A DNA stretch of 9,725 bases from Psychrobacter sp. (GTDB lineage Bacteria; Pseudomonadota; Gammaproteobacteria; Pseudomonadales; Moraxellaceae): assembly GCA_012270355.1 (NCBI GenBank), contig JAAXIL010000041.1:1-9725 (forward strand). The letters run 5' to 3'. Below the pieces are notes generated by a model that worked only from the letters and a program-made list of their open reading frames with translations, was not told where the DNA came from and ran no database searches. The translations under genes and the position numbers were made by a program. Each line of letters opens with the position of its first letter. Position 1 is the first letter of the stretch. Below, one piece after another: positions 1 through 6,953 of this stretch.

Positions 1-198
1 GATGATGTTTGTTAGCAAGGTTTGCAAGTGTTTGGCTTGCTCTAGCCCTTGCTTGTCGGCATAAAGATCAATATCGCCATAAATGGTGATTTTATCGGTT
101 TGATTCTCAATGATTAAATTGCCGATTTGCATACTTTGAGCGTCCTTGGCATAGGCGTCAAAAGGTTTTTTTTCTTGGGGTGTTATTTTATCATTCAT
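1..198 (-). CDS. Hypothetical protein, N-terminal part (cut by window edge)
   Basis: The first 66 codons of a minus-strand gene that runs off the left edge. It starts with ATG at 198, preceded by an AAGGA ribosome binding site about 7 bases upstream, which supports the start. The translation begins MNDKITPQEKKPFDAYAKDA and continues with a segment (residues about 24-45) that alternates hydrophobic and polar residues like beta strands (IGNLIIEN, KITIYGDIDLYADK), then an amphipathic helix rich in Leu and Gln. There is no signal peptide, membrane segment or recognisable catalytic motif. I do not recognise the family. It lies 54 bases downstream of the endonuclease gene on the same strand with no convincing terminator between, so it may be the last gene of the operon that starts at the YheT-type hydrolase. 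Confidence 0.75.
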   Translation of the reverse strand, partial: MNDKITPQEKKPFDAYAKDAQSMQIGNLIIENQTDKITIYGDIDLYADKQGLEQAKHLQTLLTNII

Positions 199-252
199 AA
201 ATTCATCCTTTTTATTGTCCTTTAAACCTATCAATTTTTAGTTCTATCGGTT

Positions 253-1146
253 TTAAGACCGAAGCCAATTTGCCAGCCATTCAATGATGACAATGATAAT
301 CGCTATCCAAATGGATTCTTGAGCGGGGTCTGAGTCATTACTCGAATTATCGACAATATCCGATACCCTAAAAGCAAAATTTGGCACGGTGGCGGTTTGT
401 TCGCCTGCGAGGGCAGGAAACGCATCCACCCCCGAACGCAATGCGAGCTCATCAAGGCTAATCACTTCCACCCGTTCGGTGTCATCATTCGGGGCATAAT
501 AAGCCCCAGCCTCGCCCGTGCTAGGAATATATATCGCTTTAAACACATGGGTTGGCACAATCACCCGCTCGTTTAGGACAACCACTTCATCGCCAATAAA
601 CACCGCCCCGGTTAGGACGTACACTTCACCATGTTGTTTGGTCAAATAGCGTACGACAGATTCCAAATTCCGCCAGATGTAACGGTTGTTGTCGGGCGAT
701 TGTGGAATGATGTTGGCAAGGCTAAAGCTGTCATATTGTTGAGCGAGCGTCGCCATGTCGGCATTGGGGGCGAGATGCCCACGGTCAAACCCTGAGCCTT
801 TATAATCAGCAAGTTCGGCTTGCATGCGGCTGGGCAGTCGGCTTTCGCTATGAAAGCTGTCATCACGGGGGATTTGCTCTGCTTGATAAAGACGCTCACG
901 GGTCAGATGCTCGGCTGCCCAAAGCGGGGTGCGGGTCAAGCCCGAATAATAGGTGGCAAAGCCATTAAAGCACAGCTCGGCACTGTCAATGTTGAGCTTA
1001 GGTTCGATATACTCGGGGGCAAGGGCTTGATAAAAATGCTCAGAACAGTCGGCAAAATTGGTGGCATGGGCAAATGGCAAACAACATACCCATAGCCCAC
1101 TGGCTATTACACTTTGCTTAAGTTTTAGCTTCGCACAAAGGTTCAC
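253..1146 (-). CDS. DNA/RNA non-specific endonuclease (NUC1 / Serratia nuclease family), exported, with hydrophobic C-terminal tail
   Basis: A 297-residue sugar-non-specific nuclease expected to cut single- and double-stranded DNA and RNA outside the cytoplasm. Residues 1-28 look like a signal peptide ending in AHA. The family signature DRGH is at 121-124 (GFDRGHLAPNADM), with H124 the presumed general base. The metal ligand Asn and following Glu fit NRYIWRNLE (N154, E162), with the same spacing as N119/E127 in Serratia nuclease. Most of these residues are present, so it should be active (inference). Residues 279-293 form a very hydrophobic stretch (IWIAIIIVIIEW) close to the C-terminus, which would tether the enzyme in a membrane and is not typical of secreted members. 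The start codon is GTG, one base after the upstream TAA; the ribosome binding site is weak, but this start is needed to include the signal peptide. It is probably translationally coupled to the thioesterase-like gene. Confidence 0.9.
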   Translation of the reverse strand: MNLCAKLKLKQSVIASGLWVCCLPFAHATNFADCSEHFYQALAPEYIEPKLNIDSAELCFNGFATYYSGLTRTPLWAAEHLTRERLYQAEQIPRDDSFHSESRLPSRMQAELADYKGSGFDRGHLAPNADMATLAQQYDSFSLANIIPQSPDNNRYIWRNLESVVRYLTKQHGEVYVLTGAVFIGDEVVVLNERVIVPTHVFKAIYIPSTGEAGAYYAPNDDTERVEVISLDELALRSGVDAFPALAGEQTATVPNFAFRVSDIVDNSSNDSDPAQESIWIAIIIVIIEWLANWLRS

Positions 1147-1147
1147 G

Positions 1148-1690
1148 TTAATACTCAGGTGGCCAAGGGCGGTTGTCGTCGCAAGCTATCCACTCGGCAA
1201 CGTAGCCCGTTGGGGGTTTATGCCAATCCCCTTTACCCACTGCTTTTAGCACCCGTTCGGTAGCGATGACCCGCCCTTTTTCGGTGACACCTGTACGAAG
1301 TAGGGCGGTTGAGCAAGGTTTACCCTTCACCCACATCGATTGCTCAATATAAACCCAACGCTCATCAAAGCCAGCGATATGCGTTTTCATGGTGACTTTA
1401 TCAAACAAGCGAATACGTTTGCGGTATTGAATGGTACTGCCTGCCACCACTAAGCCCCAACGGTTTTTGATCAGAGCTTTGCCGAGCCCTGTGCGAACCG
1501 CAAAATCGATGCGTCCCAAATCAAATAAGGTGAATATCCGCCCATTATTCATCTCAAAAAAATTATCGATGTCGGTGGGTTGGCAATAAATTTGAATCTC
1601 GCCCGTGTCGGCAAAGTCAATCAAGCCTTGCTTTTTGTTATCTCGCACAGCGTCGATGATGGATTTGGTATAGCGAAGAATGGGGTACAT
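1148..1690 (-). CDS. Acyl-CoA thioesterase-like hot-dog protein (4HBT/THEM6-like)
   Basis: A hot-dog-fold protein of the 4HBT thioesterase superfamily, likely hydrolysing an acyl-CoA or a related thioester in the cytoplasm; the substrate cannot be told from sequence. The diagnostic stretch is DIDNFFEMNNGRIFTLFDLG, where the Asp-x-Asp and Asn-Asn-Gly-Arg match the loop and central helix start of THEM6-like and YbgC-like proteins. I chose ATG at 1690 (180 residues, beginning MYPILRY), because related proteins usually begin close to this segment. An upstream in-frame GTG at 1747 would give 199 residues and has a GGGG run just before it, so the longer form is possible. The stop is one base before the endonuclease GTG and the upstream gene ends about 70 bases (or 13 bases for the longer form) away, so these genes are probably cotranscribed. 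Confidence 0.82.
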   Translation of the reverse strand: MYPILRYTKSIIDAVRDNKKQGLIDFADTGEIQIYCQPTDIDNFFEMNNGRIFTLFDLGRIDFAVRTGLGKALIKNRWGLVVAGSTIQYRKRIRLFDKVTMKTHIAGFDERWVYIEQSMWVKGKPCSTALLRTGVTEKGRVIATERVLKAVGKGDWHKPPTGYVAEWIACDDNRPWPPEY

Positions 1691-1760
1691 ACAGGCATTG
1701 TCCGTAAACGGTGAAATTTTGGGTAAGCGGACGAAATGGTAGCACACTGACCCCGTAACA

Positions 1761-2939
1761 CTAAGCGTTTAGATGATCAAAATATGCCAACACCGTTTCA
1801 GGTAGCCAGTTGACATCAAACGATTTACCAGCCTTTGGGTTATCTTGCGGTGAGCGATAGCTTAAAAAGCCAATGTGTCCTCCGTGCTCGGTTTCCATAA
1901 GCGTCACGCTATCTGAAACATCAGGCGGCGTAGCCAGAAAGCCCAAAAAAGGGTCGTCTTTAGCACTGACGATGAGCGTCGGGCGGACAACGTCAATGAG
2001 CCTCGGTAAGGCAGAAGCACGATGATAATAGTCGGTAGCAGAACGATAGCCGTGTCGTGGGGCAGTAAACAAATGGTCAAAATCGCTCACCCGTTTTAAC
2101 CGTTTGATTTGGCTGATTTCTGTTTCGCTAAGCTGATTGGATAAGGCTTTTTGGATGATGGGGTTTAGTAAATAAGGGGTATAGACACGATGCCCGACCC
2201 CGCGGTGCAGTTTGATGGCGGCAGAAGGCATGTCCACTGGGGCAGAAACCACTGCTGCCGCTTGGCACACCGCCTCATCGCCAAATTTGCCCACATAATT
2301 GGCTAACGCTGCTCCTCCGAGCGACACACCCACGGCATAAATGGTGGCGTATGTTTGACTGAGTGTAGTCAAATTATGATGAATTTCATCCGTATCGCCA
2401 GCGGTATAAAACACCTCTCCCTTGACAGGCACACCACCACAACTGCGAAAGTGAGGTACGACAAAATGCCAACCTTTGGCGTGCACCGCATGTGCCAATG
2501 CCCGTGCGTAATGACTGTCGCTACTGCCTTCCATGCCATGGAACAGCACCACCAATGGCGTATCTATTTGGCGTTTGCCGTGTGTTTTGCCGTCAATCTT
2601 ACTGTCAAAGTCGCTATCATCGGCATCATAAAAGTCATACGCCACGTCGCTTTCGTCCAATGAGTCTTTGACCAAAACCCGCCGATAGTTCGGGATGGCG
2701 GGGGCAAAAAACTTGGGTAGGATGGTTTGTAGGTGCGGATTACTCAGCCAAAATGGAGGACGAAATGGGGTGAACTTAACACCTGATGGATTGGTTAGTA
2801 GTTGTGATGAAGCTGACGATTTGGGGTGTTTGTTAAATACATGGTTTAATGACGCACGGGTTAGCGGATTAGGTAGTGGCATAAATCTTGGCATAATCGG
2901 AAATTGTTTGTTAAACGTAAAAGCATCAGCCGTTATCAT
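1761..2939 (-). CDS. YheT-family alpha/beta hydrolase
   Basis: A 392-residue member of the YheT-type alpha/beta hydrolases (COG0429), cytoplasmic esterase-like enzymes of uncertain physiological substrate. The family pattern is complete: the N-terminal FWLSNPHLQTI (63-73), the oxyanion-side LFHGMEGSSDSHY (132-144), HFRSCGG (163-169), the nucleophile elbow GVSLGG with S206, the acid in SAKDDP (D328 or D329), and the catalytic His in EHGGHIGF (H355). The roughly 50 residues before the conserved core are longer than usual and of low complexity, and an acidic insert occupies 103-120. In-frame ATGs also occur at residues 16 and 20, so the true start may be slightly downstream; no start has a strong ribosome binding site. 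It is the first gene of the minus-strand run and is separated from yigZ by 117 bases. Confidence 0.9.
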   Translation of the reverse strand: MITADAFTFNKQFPIMPRFMPLPNPLTRASLNHVFNKHPKSSASSQLLTNPSGVKFTPFRPPFWLSNPHLQTILPKFFAPAIPNYRRVLVKDSLDESDVAYDFYDADDSDFDSKIDGKTHGKRQIDTPLVVLFHGMEGSSDSHYARALAHAVHAKGWHFVVPHFRSCGGVPVKGEVFYTAGDTDEIHHNLTTLSQTYATIYAVGVSLGGAALANYVGKFGDEAVCQAAAVVSAPVDMPSAAIKLHRGVGHRVYTPYLLNPIIQKALSNQLSETEISQIKRLKRVSDFDHLFTAPRHGYRSATDYYHRASALPRLIDVVRPTLIVSAKDDPFLGFLATPPDVSDSVTLMETEHGGHIGFLSYRSPQDNPKAGKSFDVNWLPETVLAYFDHLNA

Positions 2940-3010
2940 ACGACGTTTACAATATTCTGCCCATTGTTTTTAGTGAACGAGTGGTTACTGAAATGATTGC
3001 CGAGTTACTT

Positions 3011-3029
3011 CCAAGCAAAGTTTGCTGGG
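3011..3029. repeat. Short inverted repeat between yigZ and the YheT-type gene
   Basis: CCAAGCAAAGTTTGCTGGG forms an almost perfect inverted repeat (AGCAAA and TTTGCT around one central base, plus outer CC/GG with one mismatch). It lies about 30 bases after the yigZ stop and about 70 bases before the start of the YheT-type gene, on the transcript of both. No T-run follows on either strand, so it is not a classical intrinsic terminator. It could be a regulator site or a transcript-stabilising hairpin; chance is also possible for an arm this short. Confidence 0.3.
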
Positions 3030-3056
3030 CTAACACAGTCTACATTTTAATGTCAT

Positions 3057-3689
3057 TCAAATGGTATTCGCACGGGTAATAATTTCACCGTCATTGCTTA
3101 GCTTTTCTGCCAGTACCGTCAACTGTGGTTCGGGTAGCGACAGCGTGAGCGTGACCTGTTTGCCATAAGCCACGTCTTTAATCACACCGCCCACGGTATC
3201 CACCACATACCGCACTTGCGATTCATTGGCAAAGTCGGTTGCAATTTGCACGGTTGTCATTGGTACAAAAGGTGTCAGTAAGTTTTTTGCCATCGCCTCA
3301 TCAACCACCGCTTGCGTGGCTCCTGCATACGCCCGTGTCAATCCGCCCGCTCCCAGTTTGATACCCCCAAAATACCGCACCACAATCACCACAACGTCAC
3401 CAATATCTTTATGCTGTAACACATTTAAAATCGGTTTGCCTGCCGTGTTTGAGGGTTCGCCATCGTCATCATAGCCTGCACTAGTAGTATTGCTCGGGTC
3501 ACCGATGATGTACGCCCAACAATGATGGCGAGCATCGGGGTAGTCTTGCCGTAATTGTTCCACATGAAACAGGGCATCCTCTCGATTGTTGACAGGATAG
3601 GCATGAGCAATGAATTCAGACTTCTTTATCTCTAAACGGGCAGTGATGGCTTTAGCTAACGTTTGGTAAGTTGGCGTTTGGTAGGTCAT
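3057..3689 (-). CDS. yigZ: YigZ / IMPACT family protein
   Basis: A 210-residue protein with the two-domain layout of bacterial YigZ: an N-terminal UPF0029/IMPACT domain (about 1-130) and a C-terminal DUF1949 domain (about 140-205). Visible signatures are DARHHCWAY (52-60), the Asp/Gly-rich DDDGEPSNTAGKP (74-86) and RYFGGIKLGAGGL (105-117), which are the strongly conserved blocks of the family. The eukaryotic relative IMPACT modulates GCN2 in translation control; the bacterial role is not settled and I claim none beyond the family. The length is normal. The ATG at 3689 has no clear ribosome binding site, but the next residues match family starts. It is divergent from rsuA with 77 bases between the two starts. 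Confidence 0.93.
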   Translation of the reverse strand: MTYQTPTYQTLAKAITARLEIKKSEFIAHAYPVNNREDALFHVEQLRQDYPDARHHCWAYIIGDPSNTTSAGYDDDGEPSNTAGKPILNVLQHKDIGDVVVIVVRYFGGIKLGAGGLTRAYAGATQAVVDEAMAKNLLTPFVPMTTVQIATDFANESQVRYVVDTVGGVIKDVAYGKQVTLTLSLPEPQLTVLAEKLSNDGEIITRANTI

Positions 3690-3766
3690 GGGCGATAGAA
3701 TTGAGGGTATGAATTTGGGATATGATAGACTGGAGAAATTTATTTAACCTTGACTAGGATACCATG

Positions 3767-4471
3767 ATGCGATTGGATAAATTCATTTCAAAAGCCACCG
3801 AGTTGTCTCGCAAAGAGGCAAAAAAAGTGCTTCATGCCAGCGAGATTACCGTCAATGACGAGGTGATTAAAGACGGCAGTGTGCATGTGGATGTGGACAA
3901 TGATGAGGTGATGTGGGCAGGCGAGCCATTATCGGTAGCAACGGGCAACCGCTACATTTTGCTCTATAAACCCGAAGGTTTTGAATGCACGCTCAAGCCC
4001 AAAGACTACCCCATCGTGACCGAGTTGATTGCTGTACCCGAACAAAATCGCTTACGCATTGCAGGCAGGTTGGATGTGGACACCACGGGGGCATTGATAC
4101 TCAGCGATGATGGCAAATGGCTACACCGTGTCACCAGTCCCAAGCACCACAAACCAAAAGTGTATGAACTGACTTTGGCAGACCCGATGAATGAGGACGC
4201 ACAAGCTCATGCAGTCAAGCAAGTGGCAAACGGCATCATGCTTGAGGGTGACACAGAAAAAACCCGCCCAGCCGAGCTGGAATTTATTGACGACACGCAC
4301 GCTCGTTTGACATTGACGGAAGGCAAATATCATCAAGTCAAACGCATGATGGCGTATTTCGGCAACAAGGTGACCGAATTGCACCGAGCCAGCATCGGTG
4401 ATATTACGCTCGAGGGCCTAGAAAAGGGCGACAGTCGGTTTTTAACCGATGAGGAAGTGGCAGGGTTTTAG
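3767..4471 (+). CDS. rsuA: 16S rRNA pseudouridine(516) synthase RsuA
   Basis: Converts uridine to pseudouridine in the small-subunit rRNA (U516 in E. coli numbering) during 30S assembly. The N-terminal S4 RNA-binding domain covers about residues 1-60 (MRLDKFISKATELSRKEAKK), followed by the RsuA/RluB/E/F-type catalytic domain. The catalytic loop GRLDVDTTG is present with its nucleophilic Asp intact, and the later KYHQVKRMMAYFG block is also family-typical. The gene begins with two adjacent ATGs (3764 and 3767). I chose the second because RsuA proteins start MRLDKF and because the AGGA site at 3756-3759 is then 7 bases away, whereas the first ATG would be only 4 bases away. A TATGAT hexamer at 3721-3726 could be a -10 box, but no good -35 is at the right distance. 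The dsbC-like gene follows 48 bases later on the same strand. Confidence 0.95.
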   Translation: MRLDKFISKATELSRKEAKKVLHASEITVNDEVIKDGSVHVDVDNDEVMWAGEPLSVATGNRYILLYKPEGFECTLKPKDYPIVTELIAVPEQNRLRIAGRLDVDTTGALILSDDGKWLHRVTSPKHHKPKVYELTLADPMNEDAQAHAVKQVANGIMLEGDTEKTRPAELEFIDDTHARLTLTEGKYHQVKRMMAYFGNKVTELHRASIGDITLEGLEKGDSRFLTDEEVAGF

Positions 4472-4519
4472 GGTTGAGCCACAGCCAGCACCAGAGCCAG
4501 CAACAACAAGGAATTAGAA

Positions 4520-5647
4520 ATGAATAGAACGCAAATCAAAACCTTACTCACCGCCAGTTTATTTGTCGGATTAAGTTCTGCCAGTTATGCCGAGGTGAGC
4601 ATCGCCAATGAGTCTGCCATTGTCCGTTCGGTTTCGCAGAATCATACACAAAGCGATGTAAACCGTCATGATGCCATGCGTCTTGAAAAGGTGTTGCGTG
4701 AAGCAGGTATCAAGGCAGATATCAAGTCCATCAAACCGTCATCCATCCCTGACCTGTTTGCTGTTACCCTTGCCGACCAACCGCCGTTATATATCAGCCG
4801 AGATGGTCATTATGTGGTGCAAGGTGAGGTGTTAAGTGTGCCTGATGATGTCATTCTTGAAATTCAAAATGACGAGATGACTGCCAACGCAAACTCTACA
4901 CTATCGAATAGTTTGTCGTCTGCAAGCCAACCACCTTTTGACAAGGCATTAAATGGTACGCGTGTTAGCCAAGCCCAGCGAGCGTCTATGTTGCCCTATT
5001 TAATGACATTCGACGGCATCACGGCAGACATTCCGTTGTATCATACGGCGGTTGATGGGTTGATTTGGGGGGCAAGCATTGATGGCATGCCATTTATCAC
5101 GACCAAAACGGGCAAAACCATCATCGATGGCGAGATTGCCCTGCTAGAAAACGGTGAGTTTATCGGGCTGGATGCTACCTTTGAGCGTCGTAAAAACAAG
5201 GAAGTGTTATCCAAACTCGATGCGGATGAACTCATCATTTATCCTGCGACTGCCCCCGAGGTGCAAACCATTTATGTGGCGACCGACTTAAATTGCCCGT
5301 ATTGTCAGCAGTTGCATACGATGATTGAAGAATTGAACGCCAAAGGGGTGACGGTCAACGTCATTGGCTACCCTGTGTTTGACGAATCGTTTGAACCGAT
5401 GCGACAAATTTGGTGCGAAACCGACAACGCCGAACGCAAACGCTTATTTGATGAGGCGATGCTAGGTATGCAAGCGACCTTGCAAACCACCCTACCCAAC
5501 TGTTCGGACAATCGTTTGCAAGCCAACCGAGACGTATCAGCAGGGTTGGCCGTCTTTGCCACGCCCGCGATTTATCGAGCCGATGGCACCATGTATCAAG
5601 GACATTTTGCCAAGCCTGAGTTTGAGGCGTTTTTAAAAGGGGATTAG
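4520..5647 (+). CDS. dsbC: Periplasmic DsbC/DsbG-type thiol:disulfide interchange protein with apparent duplicated N-terminal domain
   Basis: A periplasmic disulfide isomerase-like protein. The signal peptide is residues 1-24 (cleavage after ASYA), and a good AAGGA ribosome binding site precedes the ATG. The C-terminal thioredoxin-fold domain (about 240-375) has the active-site CPYC (C259, C262) in DLNCPYCQQLH, the cis-Pro in ATPA (P349), and the second cysteine pair C299 and C328 as in DsbC; these four are its only cysteines. E. coli DsbC is about 236 residues with one N-terminal dimerisation domain; this protein is 375 residues. Residues about 52-112 look like a full DsbC N-domain (PPLYISRDGHYVVQGEVL), and residues about 155-240 look like a second copy (GMPFITTKTGKTIIDGEIAL) joined by a Ser/Asn-rich linker (about 115-150). 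An orthologue assignment to dsbC rather than dsbG is tentative. It probably shares transcription with rsuA. Confidence 0.88.
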   Translation: MNRTQIKTLLTASLFVGLSSASYAEVSIANESAIVRSVSQNHTQSDVNRHDAMRLEKVLREAGIKADIKSIKPSSIPDLFAVTLADQPPLYISRDGHYVVQGEVLSVPDDVILEIQNDEMTANANSTLSNSLSSASQPPFDKALNGTRVSQAQRASMLPYLMTFDGITADIPLYHTAVDGLIWGASIDGMPFITTKTGKTIIDGEIALLENGEFIGLDATFERRKNKEVLSKLDADELIIYPATAPEVQTIYVATDLNCPYCQQLHTMIEELNAKGVTVNVIGYPVFDESFEPMRQIWCETDNAERKRLFDEAMLGMQATLQTTLPNCSDNRLQANRDVSAGLAVFATPAIYRADGTMYQGHFAKPEFEAFLKGD

Positions 5648-5653
5648 GATTTA

Positions 5654-5814
5654 GAGCCTGTATTCACAATCTATAATGGAGTCTTTTTGTCTAAAATCCC
5701 GTACTACTTCGTTAAATTATCGGTTAAATAGAATCACTATTTGCCCTCAATTTGCCTCGTATTACGATATTTTAGCCTAAAAATACCCTGATTTTAGCTT
5801 ATGAATACAGGTTC
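5654..5814. mobile_element. 161-bp MITE-like element, probably IS5-group (IS1031-like) non-autonomous
   Basis: The element starts GAGCCTGTATTCA (5654-5666) and ends TGAATACAGGTTC (5802-5814), terminal inverted repeats matching at 12 of 13 positions; extended to 24 positions they still match at 20. It is flanked on both sides by TTA (5651-5653 and 5815-5817), a 3-bp target duplication of the TNA type that the IS1031 group of IS5 makes, and the GAG ends suit the same group. Internal arms also pair: CTAAAATCCCGTA (5691-5703) with TACGATATTTTAG (5763-5775), so the whole element can fold into one long imperfect hairpin. It holds no open frame of note. It occupies nearly all the gap between the convergent dsbC-like and methyltransferase genes. 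The family assignment is inference from ends and duplication length. Confidence 0.75.
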
Positions 5815-5830
5815 TTAACTTTTTATACGG

Positions 5831-6853
5831 TCATATCTCTGTCGCAAACACCTGATGCAAATGAGCAATGTGAGCCACGCCAATGCCACAACACCCGCCA
5901 ATGATGCTTGCCCCTGCCTCAATCCACTGGTTTGCCCATTCGCCATAACCCTCGGGCGTGGTGTCGGCTCGCATTTGGCGTAACTCATGATTGGCTTGTT
6001 TGGCAGACTGCTTGGGGGCGAACGCATTGGCATACACGCCCAATCTAAGCGGGCTGTTTTGAGCCTGCAATTCGTCACCTGCTACCTTAAGAGCCGATGT
6101 CATGACCTCAGGTTGTGAGCAATTAAACAATATCGCCTCGATTGCTTGCCCCAAATCTACGTCCAATCCGCTTGCTTGCCATGCCAACACCTGCGTTATC
6201 ATTTCGCTGACCGTTTCGCCTGAACGTAGCTTTGGCGTCGGGTAGTTAGCTTCATTCTCACTTAACTCATCATCAGCCAAGGTAAACGATAGCCAAATGG
6301 GATGCTTTGCCATGTCAAACTGAGCCAAACTTGTCAGCCACGTTTTTGCTTCAAGAATGCTGGCGGTGGTTTCAATCAGCCATACATCCACATCATCTTG
6401 TTGTCCAATGATGAGTGGTTTTGCCAAATCATAGGCATTATCGGCATCGAATAAATCAGGACGGTAAGAGCGAAATAATGGGGGCAAACTGCCTGCTACT
6501 TTTGGCAAAGGGTGAGCATTTCCTTTATCCGCTTGCTTATCTTTGCTCGCCATAAAGTCATCAACCGCTTGCCGAGCCAATCGCCCTGCTGTTTTTGCCA
6601 GTGCCTCACTCGACGTATCAAACCGCTCGCCAATGTGAAACGGGGTAATGGCATAGCTATTGGTGGTAATGACGCTTGCCCCTGCGTTTAAATAGGCGAG
6701 ATGCGTGTCCACGACAAAGTGATGGGCATCGGGGTCAATTAGACAAAGGGCAGACCATTCGGGCTGGCGAAATGGTGCTCCTCGAGCCTCGAGTTCACGT
6801 CCAAGTCCGCCATCAAGCAGGGTAATGGGTGGCGTGGTTGTTTGTTTTGTCAT
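5831..6853 (-). CDS. mmuM: Homocysteine S-methyltransferase family protein (MmuM-like)
   Basis: A 340-residue zinc-dependent methyltransferase of the homocysteine S-methyltransferase family, which makes methionine by moving a methyl group (from S-methylmethionine in E. coli MmuM, about 310 residues) to homocysteine in the cytoplasm. The N-terminus has LLDGGLGRELEARG (12-25), typical of the family. The three zinc-binding cysteines are present: C245 in FNCSQPEV, and the pair C321/C322 in GGCCGIG. The frame is open much further upstream, to 7108, but that extension overlaps the DUF2939 gene and has no family similarity. ATG at 6853 fits the family N-terminus, with an AGGA 11 bases upstream, a rather long spacing. 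The methyl donor cannot be decided from sequence, so the symbol is by family. It is likely cotranscribed with the upstream DUF2939 gene. Confidence 0.88.
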   Translation of the reverse strand: MTKQTTTPPITLLDGGLGRELEARGAPFRQPEWSALCLIDPDAHHFVVDTHLAYLNAGASVITTNSYAITPFHIGERFDTSSEALAKTAGRLARQAVDDFMASKDKQADKGNAHPLPKVAGSLPPLFRSYRPDLFDADNAYDLAKPLIIGQQDDVDVWLIETTASILEAKTWLTSLAQFDMAKHPIWLSFTLADDELSENEANYPTPKLRSGETVSEMITQVLAWQASGLDVDLGQAIEAILFNCSQPEVMTSALKVAGDELQAQNSPLRLGVYANAFAPKQSAKQANHELRQMRADTTPEGYGEWANQWIEAGASIIGGCCGIGVAHIAHLHQVFATEI

Positions 6854-6866
6854 GACATATTTAATC

Positions 6867-6953
6867 CTAAGGCAATTCCCCTTCCACGACTGGCCCATTA
6901 ACCAGCCGTTGACGCTGTAGATATGCCGTGACAGTGAAGCCTTGTACCTGCCC
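6867..6953 (-). pseudogene. Probable orphaned C-terminal codons of the DUF2939 gene (after in-frame TAA)
   Basis: The 28 codons directly after the TAA at 6954-6956 remain open in the same frame and end with TAG at 6867-6869. They read GQVQGFTVTAYLQRQ, then RLVNGPVVEGELP. This looks like the final beta-hairpin and terminal Glu-Leu-Pro that I recall at the end of DUF2939 proteins, directly continuing the YCGYDCFTI just before the stop. The TAG also overlaps the AGGA ribosome binding site of the methyltransferase gene, 13 bases before its ATG, which is the usual tight gene junction. A single base change (for example CAA to TAA) would explain the break. A conserved Trp expected near NGPVV is Gly here, hinting at decay, but that pattern is from memory. 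Confidence 0.5.

Noticed and set aside
248..261. Inverted repeat CGGTTTTAAGACCG at the end of the endonuclease gene as a terminator
   Set aside because: The stem is only four solid base pairs and no T-run follows on the minus strand.
820..1249. Plus-strand open frames opposite the endonuclease and thioesterase genes
   Set aside because: They lie antisense to well-supported genes, have no recognisable domains and no ribosome binding sites.
469..1263. Repeated 11-mer ACCCGTTCGGT near 472 and 1252, considered as a DNA uptake or regulator motif
   Set aside because: Both copies encode Thr-Glu-Arg-Val in unrelated proteins with the same codons, and there are too few copies for an uptake signal.
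4477..4507. Imperfect AGCCAGCA repeats between rsuA and the dsbC-like gene
   Set aside because: Only two short exact copies (4483-4490 and 4495-4502); too small to be more than local slippage, and no regulator is known to me for it.
6781..6793. CTCGAGCCTCGAG palindrome-like sequence
   Set aside because: It falls in the coding sequence for LEARG of the methyltransferase and is explained by codon choice.
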